Origin: Brevibacterium permense
Lineage (GTDB): Bacteria > Actinomycetota > Actinomycetes > Actinomycetales > Brevibacteriaceae
NCBI RefSeq assembly: GCF_013280495.1
Contig: NZ_JABSSX010000001.1
Coordinates: 124,001 to 188,000, forward strand
Direction: 5' to 3'
Length of the DNA: 64,000 bases
Shown here: positions 54,319 through 64,000 of the stretch, in pieces
Position numbering within the stretch: the first letter of the stretch is position 1
Layout: every line of letters begins with the position of its first letter
Translations under genes and position numbers: made by a program
Notes under the pieces: model-generated
The model's input: the letters and a program-made list of their open reading frames with translations, nothing else
Database searches by the model: none
What the model was told of the DNA's origin: nothing

Positions 54319-56222
54319 GCGACAGAGAACTCGAAGACGCCACCACCACCGAGGTTCGGGTCGATCCGCCGACCGAACCGGGCCCTGTCCGCGGCTCGTC
54401 CCCGGCGCCGGTCTCCGGCGGCAATCCGGAGGCCGGATCCCAGGCCCTGCGCGAACTGCTCGAACGCACCCGCCTGCAGCGACTTGCCGAACTGAGGGAC
54501 TCCTCACCGGAACCCCAGCCGGAAGATCTCGCTAGGGCCGCCGCGGCGAAGGCGGCGAAAGCCGAGCGTGGCGGCGGGCGGTCGAAGTCTCGCACCGACC
54601 ACCTCGGTGCGTCTCAGCGCATCGCCCAGAAGGTCGCTCGGCGCACCGTGGGCAAACTCGTCTCGGGTACGACGGAGAACACACAGCCGGTGCCGATCGT
54701 CACCGCCCTCAAGGGCACCCCGTATCAGGCGCCCGTCCAGGCGAACGAGCCGAGCGAAGACGAAGCCCGGATGATCCTCGACCTCGCCGCCGATATCGCG
54801 GCGATGATGATGCGCGCCGGTGCCGGCACCAGCGATGTCGAGGTTTCCGTCATCGCCGCGTGCACCGCGTGCGGTCTGGCCACCGTCGAGGTCGATCTGA
54901 CCTCGAACACGCTCGTTGTGCACTATTCGACCTCGGACGGACGTCTGCTGACGGTGATGCGGGTCAACCGCGGTGAGTCCACGCATTTTGCGAAGCTCGC
55001 CTCGGTGCACAAGCTCGTCACCGACCTCGTCGACGGGCGTCTGGAATTCCATGAGGCACGCAGTCGTCTCGACGCGATCCGCACGCAGCGGCGACCGTTC
55101 CCCGAATGGTTCACCACCGGTGCCTGGGGCTTCATGGTCGGTGCCCTCGTCCTGCTGCTCGGAGGAGGCCCGATCGCGATTCCCCTGGGCATCACGATGG
55201 CCATCGTCGTGTTCCAGTTCGGCAAGCTGCTCGGCCGCACCCACCTGCCGTCGTTCTTCACCACGGCGCTGCAGGCCGCCTCTGCGACGCTCATCGCCAC
55301 CATCGCCGGCGACGTGGGCATCATCGCCTCACCGCAGTACCTCGTGGCTGCCGGAATCGTTCTGCTGCTGCCGACGCAGTCGCTGTATTCGGCGGTTCAG
55401 GATGCGCTGACGAACTTCCCGCTGACCGCCGCCGGGCGGGTGGTCGGGGTGTTCATGACTCTGGCCGGCATCGTCTCCGGCATCGCCCTGGGAATCGTGT
55501 GCGGTCAGGCCATCGGCCTCAGTCATATCGAAGTGCTCGTGCCGAAGACGAGCCCGCATGTGGTCACGGCGATCCTGTCGATGGTCGCGGCGGCCGTGGT
55601 GGCGATGTCCGGTGCGGTGGCGATGTCGGCCAGGCGCCGGTTCATCTTGCCGGCGGCGCTCGTCGGCCTTGCTTCGCACATCACGATGATGTCGCTGACG
55701 CTGTTGGACGTCGACAATGTGCTTGCCAGTCTGCTGGCGGCCACCGTCACCGGCTTCCTGTCGCGGCCGCTGGCGCTGCGGCTGGGAGCTCCGGCGATCG
55801 TGCTGATGATTCCCGGCATCTACACCCTTCTGCAGGGGCTGTCGATCTTCACCGCTGTCTATCAGATCGCGTCGGAATCGGAGAACGTCTCCTTCGCTGT
55901 GGGTCTGTCCTCGCTGTTCACCGCGATCCTGGCGAACGCGGCGCTCGCTGTCGGCGCTGTGCTCGGCAGCTATCTGGCGCTGCCGTTGAAGAACCTCAAG
56001 AGCCAGAGTTCGGCCGAGGAGAAGGTCGAGGAGGTGCGCAGCGGCGAAACCTCGACCGCCGTCATCGACTCGGTGCAGCCGGGAGGCGCGAAGACGCAGT
56101 CGAGTGGGCCCGGAGGAGCGAAGGCGCAGCCGGCCGAGACCGGAGGAGCGAAGCCTCAGCCGAGTGGGCCCGGAGGAACGGGATCCTCAGAGGAGACCGC
56201 GACCGGTCCGATTCAGATCTGA
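54315..56222 (+). CDS. thrE: threonine/serine exporter, ThrE family
   Basis: 635 aa from GTG 54315. A long hydrophilic N-terminus (about 1-155), a conserved cytoplasmic domain (LAADIAAMMMRAGAGTSDVE, the ThrE N-terminal hydrolase-like part), then ten hydrophobic segments (about 270-560) and a repetitive GGAKxQP/SGPGG C-terminal tail. ThrE of Corynebacterium exports threonine and serine. The tail and N-terminus are longer than in the corynebacterial protein. Confidence 0.88.
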   Translation: MSDRELEDATTTEVRVDPPTEPGPVRGSSPAPVSGGNPEAGSQALRELLERTRLQRLAELRDSSPEPQPEDLARAAAAKAAKAERGGGRSKSRTDHLGASQRIAQKVARRTVGKLVSGTTENTQPVPIVTALKGTPYQAPVQANEPSEDEARMILDLAADIAAMMMRAGAGTSDVEVSVIAACTACGLATVEVDLTSNTLVVHYSTSDGRLLTVMRVNRGESTHFAKLASVHKLVTDLVDGRLEFHEARSRLDAIRTQRRPFPEWFTTGAWGFMVGALVLLLGGGPIAIPLGITMAIVVFQFGKLLGRTHLPSFFTTALQAASATLIATIAGDVGIIASPQYLVAAGIVLLLPTQSLYSAVQDALTNFPLTAAGRVVGVFMTLAGIVSGIALGIVCGQAIGLSHIEVLVPKTSPHVVTAILSMVAAAVVAMSGAVAMSARRRFILPAALVGLASHITMMSLTLLDVDNVLASLLAATVTGFLSRPLALRLGAPAIVLMIPGIYTLLQGLSIFTAVYQIASESENVSFAVGLSSLFTAILANAALAVGAVLGSYLALPLKNLKSQSSAEEKVEEVRSGETSTAVIDSVQPGGAKTQSSGPGGAKAQPAETGGAKPQPSGPGGTGSSEETATGPIQI

Positions 56223-56263
56223 TCCGGACTCAGATCGGACCGGGTTCAGACCTGACCCGAGTC

Positions 56264-56293
56264 CGGATCGGACCCGGGCTCAGGTCCGATCCG
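56264..56293. terminator. hairpin between convergent exporter and glycosylase genes
   Basis: CGGATCGGACC (56264-56274) and GGTCCGATCCG (56283-56293) pair perfectly. The surrounding 56223-56296 is built from variants of the same TCCGATCCGGGCTCAGG element, so several alternative hairpins can form. Confidence 0.65.
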
Positions 56294-56296
56294 GGC

Positions 56297-56998
56297 TCAG
56301 GCCTGATCCGGCAGTGCCCAGTCGATCGGATCGATGCCCTTCTGGGCGAGCAATTCATTCGTGCGCGAGAACGGTCGGGAGCCGAAGAATCCCCGCCGGG
56401 CCGACAGAGGTGAGGGATGGGCGGATTCGATGATGGCCACCTCGGCGGTTCCTGATGTCAGCAGGGGAGCGAGGTTCCGGGCGTCGCGGCCCCAGAGAAT
56501 CGCGACAAGCGGCTGATCTCGATCGATCAGCGCGGTGATCGCCCGTTCCGTGATCTCCTCCCAGCCTTTGCCGCGGTGGGAAGCGGGTTCGCCGGGGGAG
56601 ACGGTCAGCGCCCGGTTGAGCAGCATGACTCCCTGGCGTGACCAGGCACGCAGGTCCCCGTGCGGGGCCGGCGGAATGCCGAGGTCGGACTCGAGCTCCT
56701 GAAAGATGTTGCCCAGCGACCGCGGCAGGGGGCGGACATCGGGGTCGACGGCGAATGACAGGCCGATGGCGTGACCAGGCGTCGGATAGGGGTCCTGGCC
56801 GACGATGAGAACTTTGACCTCGGACAGTGGTTCGGCGAAGGCGCGGAAGACGAAGTCCCCGGAGGGCAGGTAGGCGCGACCGGCGGCGATCTCGTTGCGC
56901 AGGAAGTCGCCCATCGTATGAATGCGCTCCTCCACTCCGACCAGGGCGTTCGCCCAATCGGGGGACATGATCTCGGTCAGCGGAGGCGTCGACGTCAT
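56297..56998 (-). CDS. ung: uracil-DNA glycosylase (family 1)
   Basis: 233 aa. Catalytic water-activating motif [16 protein letters not shown] and the DNA-intercalation loop [18 protein letters not shown] are intact, so this is an active family 1 UDG that removes uracil from DNA. ATG 56998 is chosen; GTG 57004 would add two residues. Convergent with the ThrE gene. Confidence 0.95.
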   Translation of the reverse strand: MTSTPPLTEIMSPDWANALVGVEERIHTMGDFLRNEIAAGRAYLPSGDFVFRAFAEPLSEVKVLIVGQDPYPTPGHAIGLSFAVDPDVRPLPRSLGNIFQELESDLGIPPAPHGDLRAWSRQGVMLLNRALTVSPGEPASHRGKGWEEITERAITALIDRDQPLVAILWGRDARNLAPLLTSGTAEVAIIESAHPSPLSARRGFFGSRPFSRTNELLAQKGIDPIDWALPDQA

Positions 56999-57136
56999 GG
57001 GCACGAGTTTAGCGATGCTCAGCGGACGAGGTCGCGCTGAGACAGTGGTGTCAGCTTCCAAGGAATGGACGGCGCAGGAACGGCGGTGCTGTCGCCAGCG
57101 GAGGGGAAGCGGCGGCGGGAAGCCACCACGGACATG

Positions 57137-57196
57137 ATTGTTGGGTCGATCCACGGTGGTTTCCTCACTGAAATCACCGTGGATCGACCCAACAAT
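57137..57196. repeat. 22-bp perfect inverted repeat, long hairpin
   Basis: Arms 57137-57158 and 57175-57196 are perfect complements (ATTGTTGGGTCGATCC at the start of the left arm). The 16-base loop can add four more pairs. Located between two divergent genes. Confidence 0.9.
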
Positions 57197-57241
57197 CCGC
57201 CATCCACCGCGCAGGGGCGGGAGGGGCGAGCTTTGCGAACT

Positions 57242-57337
57242 CCGGCACCGCCTCGGCGAGGGCAGACGATCACCTCGGCACCACCCCGGCGGGCGCAGAC
57301 GAAAACGTCGGCACCACCTCGGCGGGGGTGGGAATCG
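57242..57337 (+). repeat. degenerate 33-bp tandem repeat, about 2.9 units
   Basis: Units start at 57242, 57275 and 57308 with (C/T)CGGCACC(A/G)CC(T/C)CGGCG. Function unknown; partly carries the GCCGAGGCGG-type motif seen in other intergenic regions. Confidence 0.65.
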
Positions 57338-57463
57338 ACCTGCGTGAATGTGCACGGAGCGCAGATCGGGTGTGCGCGATCGCCTATCGAACCGGTGTAT
57401 TGCCGTTCAGCGCCACGCGTTATGCTCGGCGTAAGGAGTTCATCGTTGAACGAAAGGACCGAA

Positions 57464-58930
57464 ATGTCGGAATTCCCAGAGGCCAAGAACTGGAAGATGC
57501 TCATCGGCGGTCAGTGGGTCGACGCCGCTGACGGCGACACCACCGATGTCATCACCCCGATCGACCGCAACGTCGTCATCGCCAAGGTGCCCAACGGCAA
57601 AGAGGCCGACGCCGACCGCGCCGTCAAAGCCGCACGGAAGGCCTTCCCCGAGTGGGCGGCCCTGCCGTTCAAGGAACGCCAGAAGAAGCTTCTGGCCTGT
57701 GCCGATGCGCTCGAAGCCGCTTCGGAGGAGCTCGCCCAGCTGACCGCTCTCGACACCGGCAACGCGATCCGCACCCAGGCTCGGCCGGAGACGATCATCC
57801 TGGCCGACCTGTTCCGCTACATGGGCGGCGTCGCCGGTGAGGTCAAGGGCAACACCCTGCCCGCCGGAGACAAGCAGCTCCAGTACACCAAGCGCGTGCC
57901 CCTGGGTGTCGTCGCCGGCATCCTGCCGTGGAACTCGCCGCTGATGATCGCCGCCTTCAAGACCCCCGCCGCGATCGCCGCCGGCAACACGATAGTCCTC
58001 AAATGCGCCGAGGATGCACCTCTGACCATCCTCAAGATGGCCGAGATCATCGCCGACATCCTCCCTGCCGGTGTGCTCAACGTCGTCACCGGCAAGGGCT
58101 CGGTCATCGGTGAGGCCCTCAACGTCCACCCCGACGTCGACAAGGTCTCATTCACCGGATCGACGAGCGTCGGCCGTCACGTCGCCGAGCTGGCCGGTGG
58201 TCGACTCGCACATTCGTCGATGGAGCTCGGCGGCAAGTCCCCCAACATCATCTTCCCGGACTCGAACGACGACGACACCCTCGAGCAGGTGCTGCTGTCG
58301 ACCCGCTTCGCCCGCCAGGGCCAGTCGTGCACCATGGGGTCACGTCTGTTCCTCCACGAAGACATCTACGACGACTTCCTGTCCAAGCTCGTCGACGCGG
58401 TGTCGAAGATGAAGGTCGGCGACCCCCGCGATGAATCCACCGACATCGGCTGCATCATCAACCAGAAGCAGTACGACCAGGTCGCCAGCTACATCGAGAT
58501 GGGCAAGGCGATGGACGGCGTCGAGATCGCCTATGACGGCTCCGATTCGCTGGAAGTCGGCGAACCCGGCTTCTACCACGCGCCCGTGATCTTCTCGAAG
58601 GCGAAGAACGACTGGCAGACCAGCCGTGAAGAGATCTTCGGCCCCGTCCTCTCGGTCATCCCGTGGAAGGACATCGACGAGGTCATCGACATGGCCAATG
58701 ACTCCGACTTCGGACTCGCGGCCTTCGTCTTCACCAAGGACGTCGACGCGGCCCTGACCATGGCCAACCGGATCGAATCCGGCTGGGTCCAGGTCAACCA
58801 GGGCGGCGGCCAGCTGGCCGGCCAGTCCTACGGCGGCATGAAGACCTCCGGATTCGGACGAGAGGCATCATTGGAAGGCATGCTCGAGGGATTCACCCAG
58901 ATCAAGCAGGTCAACATCCGCATCCGCTGA
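57464..58930 (+). CDS. aldehyde dehydrogenase family protein
   Basis: 488 aa NAD(P)-dependent ALDH. Cofactor and catalytic residues: PWNSP, FTGSTSVGR, E254 in MELGGKSPN, catalytic C289 in RQGQSCTMGSR, and EEIFGPVLSVIPW. ATG 57464 has AAAGGA upstream. Betaine-aldehyde or similar dehydrogenase families share this layout; the substrate is not determined. Monocistronic by context. Confidence 0.9.
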   Translation: MSEFPEAKNWKMLIGGQWVDAADGDTTDVITPIDRNVVIAKVPNGKEADADRAVKAARKAFPEWAALPFKERQKKLLACADALEAASEELAQLTALDTGNAIRTQARPETIILADLFRYMGGVAGEVKGNTLPAGDKQLQYTKRVPLGVVAGILPWNSPLMIAAFKTPAAIAAGNTIVLKCAEDAPLTILKMAEIIADILPAGVLNVVTGKGSVIGEALNVHPDVDKVSFTGSTSVGRHVAELAGGRLAHSSMELGGKSPNIIFPDSNDDDTLEQVLLSTRFARQGQSCTMGSRLFLHEDIYDDFLSKLVDAVSKMKVGDPRDESTDIGCIINQKQYDQVASYIEMGKAMDGVEIAYDGSDSLEVGEPGFYHAPVIFSKAKNDWQTSREEIFGPVLSVIPWKDIDEVIDMANDSDFGLAAFVFTKDVDAALTMANRIESGWVQVNQGGGQLAGQSYGGMKTSGFGREASLEGMLEGFTQIKQVNIRIR

Positions 58931-59259
58931 TCCGATCTCGCCGAGGCGGGTCTGCCCGCGCGGTAGAATGTGGGGCCGATCCGATCCTCTCGATCGGGTC
59001 ACCCGGTTCGCCGAGGCGGCCCCGCCTCGGCGAAGGTCGTTCCCTTCACCCCGTCGACACGGTCACCGATCCGGTGCCGTGCGGCGGGGTGTTGCGGTTG
59101 CGGGCGCAGCAGCCGCCGGGCATGTGCGAGTTGCCGTCCCACGAGCCGTGCCCTGGTCGGGATCGACCTCACAGCCTCGGCGGCGCGCCGGAAATTTCGG
59201 TACCGCCGATCCGGCGATAGAATAGAAGCTCAGACACCTCTCGAAGGAGCACAACCTCT
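58931..59259. other. intergenic region with promoter-like boxes and hairpin
   Basis: 329 bp. Hairpin TTCGCCGAGGCGG-CC-CCGCCTCGGCGAA at about 59008-59035 could end the dehydrogenase transcript. TAGAAT boxes near 58963 and 59218 are promoter-like; the second may serve the DUF3263 gene. Confidence 0.5.
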
Positions 59260-59526
59260 ATGCCGCCGAACGACGACACCTCAGAACTGAGCGAGCTCGA
59301 GGTGGCCGTTTTGGAGTTCGAGCGGCGGTGGTGGAAATACGGAGGCGCCAAGGACCACGCGATCCGTGAGCGCTTCGACATGTCAGCCACCAGCTACTTC
59401 CAGATCCTCAACTCGCTTCTCGACAACCCTGCAGCTCTGGCCAGCGACCCCATGCTGGTCAAGCGCCTTCGCCGAATCCGCAGCACGCGGCAGAGCGAAC
59501 GCGCCCAAGCCCGCGTCTCGAGGTAG
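59260..59526 (+). CDS. DUF3263 protein
   Basis: 88 aa. Matches DUF3263, an actinobacteria-specific helical family: LEFERRWWKYGGAKDHAIRERFDMSATSYFQ. GAAGGAG precedes ATG 59260. In mycobacteria the homologue is next to a LytR_C protein and near groEL2, and the same order is seen here. Confidence 0.88.
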   Translation: MPPNDDTSELSELEVAVLEFERRWWKYGGAKDHAIRERFDMSATSYFQILNSLLDNPAALASDPMLVKRLRRIRSTRQSERAQARVSR

Positions 59527-59528
59527 AC

Positions 59529-60092
59529 ATGACCGACGAATTCGACGAGATCGAGCCCGGCCGGCGCAGCGGTGCCCATCGACAGGAGTCCGCGGCGTCG
59601 TCGAACATCGGTGCCATCTCGCTGGTCATCATCCTCGCCCTGGTCGCCGTCCTGCTGGTCGTGGCCGCCATCAACATCATCTTCTCCTCGATGGGCAACC
59701 CCGAGTCGAAGATCGCCGACCCTCCGGCCTCCGAATCGACGTCGGCCGAACCCTCACCGAGTGAGAGCGAAGTCAGCGTCGCAGACGACTCGATCACCGT
59801 CGACGTGCTCAACGGCTCCGGCGTCTCCGGTGCTGCGAAGAAGTTCTCCGAGGCTGTCGAAGAGAAGGGCTGGAAGCTCGGTCAGGTCGGCAACTACTCG
59901 ACGAACCTCTCTGATTCGACGGTGTACTACAACGGCGAAGAGAACGCGTCCCAGGCCAAGCTCGTCGCCAAGTCCCTGGGGGTCTCCGCCACGGAGGCCT
60001 CGTCCGACTTCGAAGCCGACGTGACCGTCGTCATCTGTTCGGACATCGCCGATCGCGGACCCGAGCCCAGCGAAGGCGGGGGCTCGGAGTGA
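59529..60092 (+). CDS. LytR C-terminal-domain membrane protein
   Basis: 187 aa. Short cytoplasmic N-terminus, one TM (about 27-52), Ser/Pro/Glu-rich linker and a LytR_C domain (TVDVLNGSGVSGAAKKFSEAVEEKGWKLG at about 94-122). LytR_C domains occur beside cell-envelope ligases but the catalytic LCP domain is absent here, so it is an accessory protein. Two bases after DUF3263. Confidence 0.85.
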   Translation: MTDEFDEIEPGRRSGAHRQESAASSNIGAISLVIILALVAVLLVVAAINIIFSSMGNPESKIADPPASESTSAEPSPSESEVSVADDSITVDVLNGSGVSGAAKKFSEAVEEKGWKLGQVGNYSTNLSDSTVYYNGEENASQAKLVAKSLGVSATEASSDFEADVTVVICSDIADRGPEPSEGGGSE

Positions 60093-60541
60093 TCCGAAGC
60101 GATTCGGTGGTGCGGCAGCGCGACTGAGTCGGCGGGATCGGTTCGGCCTCGGCCGCACCGGCGATGGGGGCATGAGACGGCGGGACTCCTCGGTTGCGGG
60201 CGGGTCATGGGGCGGTGGGCCGCCTCGGCGAATTCCTGACCGAACGGTCTGATTCCACTCGCGGTGATCCCCGCTGTGAACAGGACAGAAATCTTTAGGT
60301 AACGAATCTGTAACAGTGTTGAACCGCTCTAGGTGGGATGCGCGCCTGCGGTAGAGTTGCAACAGCTAGGCAAGCACAGCACCTTGTGTTCTATTCGTGC
60401 TTCACCGAGATTATTCTCCAGAGGTCAATGAGAGAAGTCGCGGGGTCAGTTGAGTTTAACTAGCTTCCGTATCTCGGGTGGGGTCATCTGATCGCGGCTG
60501 CGATGCGGGATTTCAATGGCACTGCACTGTATGGAGAAGTA
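60093..60541. other. long 5' region of the cold-shock gene
   Basis: 449 bp without a gene. Holds the GTAAC direct repeat at 60299-60315 and a TAGAGT box near 60352. If transcription starts near there, the mRNA has a 5' leader of about 180 bases, as known for cold-shock genes. The start site is not certain. Confidence 0.5.
60299..60315 (+). promoter_or_regulatory. GTAAC direct repeat, MtrA-box-like
   Basis: GTAACG-AATCT-GTAACA: two GTAAC hexamers at 11-bp spacing. This resembles the direct-repeat motif bound by the actinobacterial response regulator MtrA. A regulatory role is inferred. Confidence 0.45.
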
Positions 60542-60745
60542 ATGGCACAAGGTACCGTCAAGTGGTTCAACGCTGAAAAGGGCTATGGATTCATCACCCT
60601 TGAAGGCGACAACCAGGACGTGTTCGTTCACTGGAGCGCAATCCAGATGGACGGCTACCGCTCTCTCGAAGAGGGCCAGCAGGTTCAGTTCGAAGTCGGA
60701 GAAGGACAAAAGGGTCCTCAGGCGGAGTCCGTCACCCTCCTCTGA
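60542..60745 (+). CDS. cspA: cold-shock protein
   Basis: 67 aa, single CSD domain. RNA-binding motifs KGYGFI (RNP1) and VFVHW (RNP2) are intact. GGAGAAG precedes ATG 60542; an upstream in-frame ATG at 60503 would add 13 non-conserved residues. Followed by a strong terminator. Confidence 0.95.
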   Translation: MAQGTVKWFNAEKGYGFITLEGDNQDVFVHWSAIQMDGYRSLEEGQQVQFEVGEGQKGPQAESVTLL

Positions 60746-60833
60746 GACTGGCTGCTGTCAGCACAGTTTTCTGATCCGCTGCGGCGGGGCGTCGGAACGG
60801 CTCTCGGGCCGACCGGCACCAGTCGCACGGGGG

Positions 60834-60866
60834 AAGCGCCGAGCAGGCAGCTGCTCGGCGCTTTTC
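60834..60866 (+). terminator. terminator after cold-shock gene
   Basis: AAGCGCCGAGCAG and CTGCTCGGCGCTT pair perfectly (13 bp) around GCAG, followed by TTCAG; the CTTTT run begins at the stem end. Confidence 0.85.
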
Positions 60867-62941
<2,075 letters not shown>

Positions 62942-62960
62942 TAGCCACTGCTTGTTCGAT

Positions 62961-63003
62961 CGGCCGTGCCGGTGCCCGCAAGGGTGCCGGCACGGCCGTT
63001 TTC
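62961..63003 (+). terminator. terminator after groEL
   Basis: CGGCCGTGCCGG pairs perfectly with CCGGCACGGCCG, with inner CCC/GGG pairs around GCAA; TTTTCG follows. Confidence 0.85.
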
Positions 63004-63143
63004 GTGCCCTGACTCCCGAACCCCGGCTCGACGGTCAGGTTGTTCAAGCGGACGTGGCCGCTCGTCGTGAGTCGGCGACCACCTTCGCCGAGGCGGCCCG
63101 CCGACCCGTTGTTCCGCAGCCTCGCCCCGCATAGGCTGGGTCC

Positions 63144-63527
63144 ATGACTTTCACCGGAACAGATTCCTGCGGAAACAGTCCGAAGAACGTCTTCGTGGCG
63201 ACGTTCGAGGAAAATCTGTTCTATGGCGACAAAGACGCCCTCGCCGAGGTGATTGCCGACGACTGCGTCCTGCAGATCGTCCACCATTCCGGCGTCGAAA
63301 CCCACACCGGACGAGAAGACGTCGTCGAAGCGCTGCTGAAGCTGTCCGGCCAGTCTCACGAGGTCGGCCACCTCGAAGCGGCGATCACCCACGGCAAAGC
63401 CGCGGCCGCATGGGGATACTGGCAGGCGGAGCCCGACGGCGACGACCTGAGGCACTTCTCGCACACGATGTGGTTCACCACGCACAAGGCTCAGGAGTTC
63501 GGACAGATCCGGCTCTTCCAAGTCTGA
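63144..63527 (+). CDS. SnoaL-like (NTF2-fold) protein
   Basis: 127 aa cone-like alpha+beta protein: DKDALAEVIADDCVLQIVHHSG and HTGREDVVEALLKLSGQ are typical of SnoaL-like proteins, with a final QIRLFQV strand. Family members are enzymes or ligand binders of varied function; none can be assigned. Monocistronic by context. Confidence 0.75.
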   Translation: MTFTGTDSCGNSPKNVFVATFEENLFYGDKDALAEVIADDCVLQIVHHSGVETHTGREDVVEALLKLSGQSHEVGHLEAAITHGKAAAAWGYWQAEPDGDDLRHFSHTMWFTTHKAQEFGQIRLFQV

Positions 63528-63640
63528 GACAGTTCCGGACGTTCCCTGCCTGAGACGGTCCCGGAGGTTCCCGGTCTGAGTAGGAAACGGAGTTTCCGGG
63601 CCTGAAGAGGCCCAGACCCTGCCGGACTAGGAAACTGACC

Positions 63641-64000
63641 TCAGTCCCAGGGACTGTCGCCGTTATGGCGGCGATGCGACCGGCGCCGGTCCCGCTCGTC
63701 CCTCCGTGAGATCCGTCCGGGAGAGTACGGCGGATGGGACGGATGAGACGGCTGCCGGCCGGTACCGAAGTCCGCTTCATAATCCCGCTCGGGAGGCCCA
63801 CCCTCTTCCAGCTGTCGTTTGGCCTCATCATCACCGAGCTGGGCCCGGGCTCTGCGGGTGAGCTCCTTCTTCCGGTTGCGGATGATCTCATCCTTGCGCG
63901 CGATGTGTCCCAGCCCGCCGAGCAGCGTGGGAATGATGACGAAGATCGGCCAGAAGAAGATGAACCCTCCAGAGGCGATCGACGAGATCGCCCAGATCGC
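63641..64000 (-). CDS. membrane protein, 5' end beyond window
   Basis: The last 119 residues are visible; the frame is open through base 64000 and ends at TGA (63643-63641). Begins inside a hydrophobic region (IWAISSIASGGFIFFWPIFV), one or two TM helices, then a basic helix (KDEIIRNRKKELTRRARAQL) and an Arg/His/Pro-rich C-terminus. Family not recognised. Confidence 0.7.
   Translation of the reverse strand, partial: AIWAISSIASGGFIFFWPIFVIIPTLLGGLGHIARKDEIIRNRKKELTRRARAQLGDDEAKRQLEEGGPPERDYEADFGTGRQPSHPSHPPYSPGRISRRDERDRRRSHRRHNGDSPWD

Larger units (their letters stand above)
56999..57463. other. divergent intergenic region with hairpin and repeats
   Basis: 465 bp between ung and the aldehyde dehydrogenase. 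Contains the 22-bp inverted repeat at 57137-57196, a degenerate 33-bp repeat at 57242-57337, and promoter-like TTGCCG ... TATGCT just before the dehydrogenase gene (-10 near 57421). Confidence 0.6.

Noticed and set aside
57242-57337. CRISPR-like array from the 33-bp repeats
   Set aside because: Units are contiguous with no spacers, and they are degenerate. No cas gene is nearby. No CRISPR array was seen anywhere in the window.

Overview
The window is high-GC actinobacterial chromosome carrying one complete, apparently intact siphovirus-type prophage. DUF3263 and LytR_C neighbours, an orphan CIRCE-controlled groEL, a ThrE exporter, many GTG starts and GTGA/ATGA gene overlaps all point to Actinomycetota. 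Brevibacterium or a close relative is my best guess from the overall look of the proteins; this is recognition, not a computed result.

Left flank (1-3456): the 3' part of a membrane-anchored Ser/Thr protein kinase, a DsbA-like membrane-anchored thiol oxidoreductase, and a tRNA-Thr(TGU) gene. The prophage occupies 3457-44943 and sits at the 3' end of that tRNA gene. A 44-bp direct repeat (attL 3457-3500, attR 44900-44943) marks its ends, and 11-bp arm-type repeats lie just inside each end.

Prophage layout: a leftward lysogeny block (integrase, ImmA/IrrE-like protease, a 4-TM membrane protein, a 309-aa soluble protein, and an HTH repressor, the last three joined by TGATG overlaps); a 210-bp divergent control region with repeated AGTGGACAC boxes; a rightward early region (Cro-like and excisionase-like HTH proteins, Rha antirepressor, many Cys-rich microproteins, RtcB RNA ligase, a putative replication protein with internal repeats, a VRR-NUC nuclease); then the late region (HNH, terminase, portal, MuF-like protein, scaffold, capsid, connectors, tail tube, frameshifted tail chaperones, 2076-aa tape measure, baseplate and fibre proteins, endolysin, holin, and a 64-aa protein resembling the Acb2/Tad1 cyclic-nucleotide sponges). 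The right end holds leftward accessory genes: a TM/coiled-coil protein and two paralogous single-TM microproteins.

Right flank (44944-64000): an IS-like repeat scar, an ABC1/UbiB-type kinase, an MFS transporter, a cytosolic M4 protease with its probable emfourin inhibitor, tryptophan 2,3-dioxygenase, an alpha/beta hydrolase and SGNH hydrolase pair, an amidohydrolase with a ThrE exporter, uracil-DNA glycosylase, an aldehyde dehydrogenase, DUF3263, LytR_C, a cold-shock protein, groEL with CIRCE, a SnoaL-like protein and the end of a membrane protein. Two large perfect hairpins lie between divergent gene pairs here.

The best candidates for undescribed biology are the repressor-coupled 309-aa/172-aa pair in the lysogeny operon, the sponge-like protein in the lysis cassette, and the right-end membrane microproteins.
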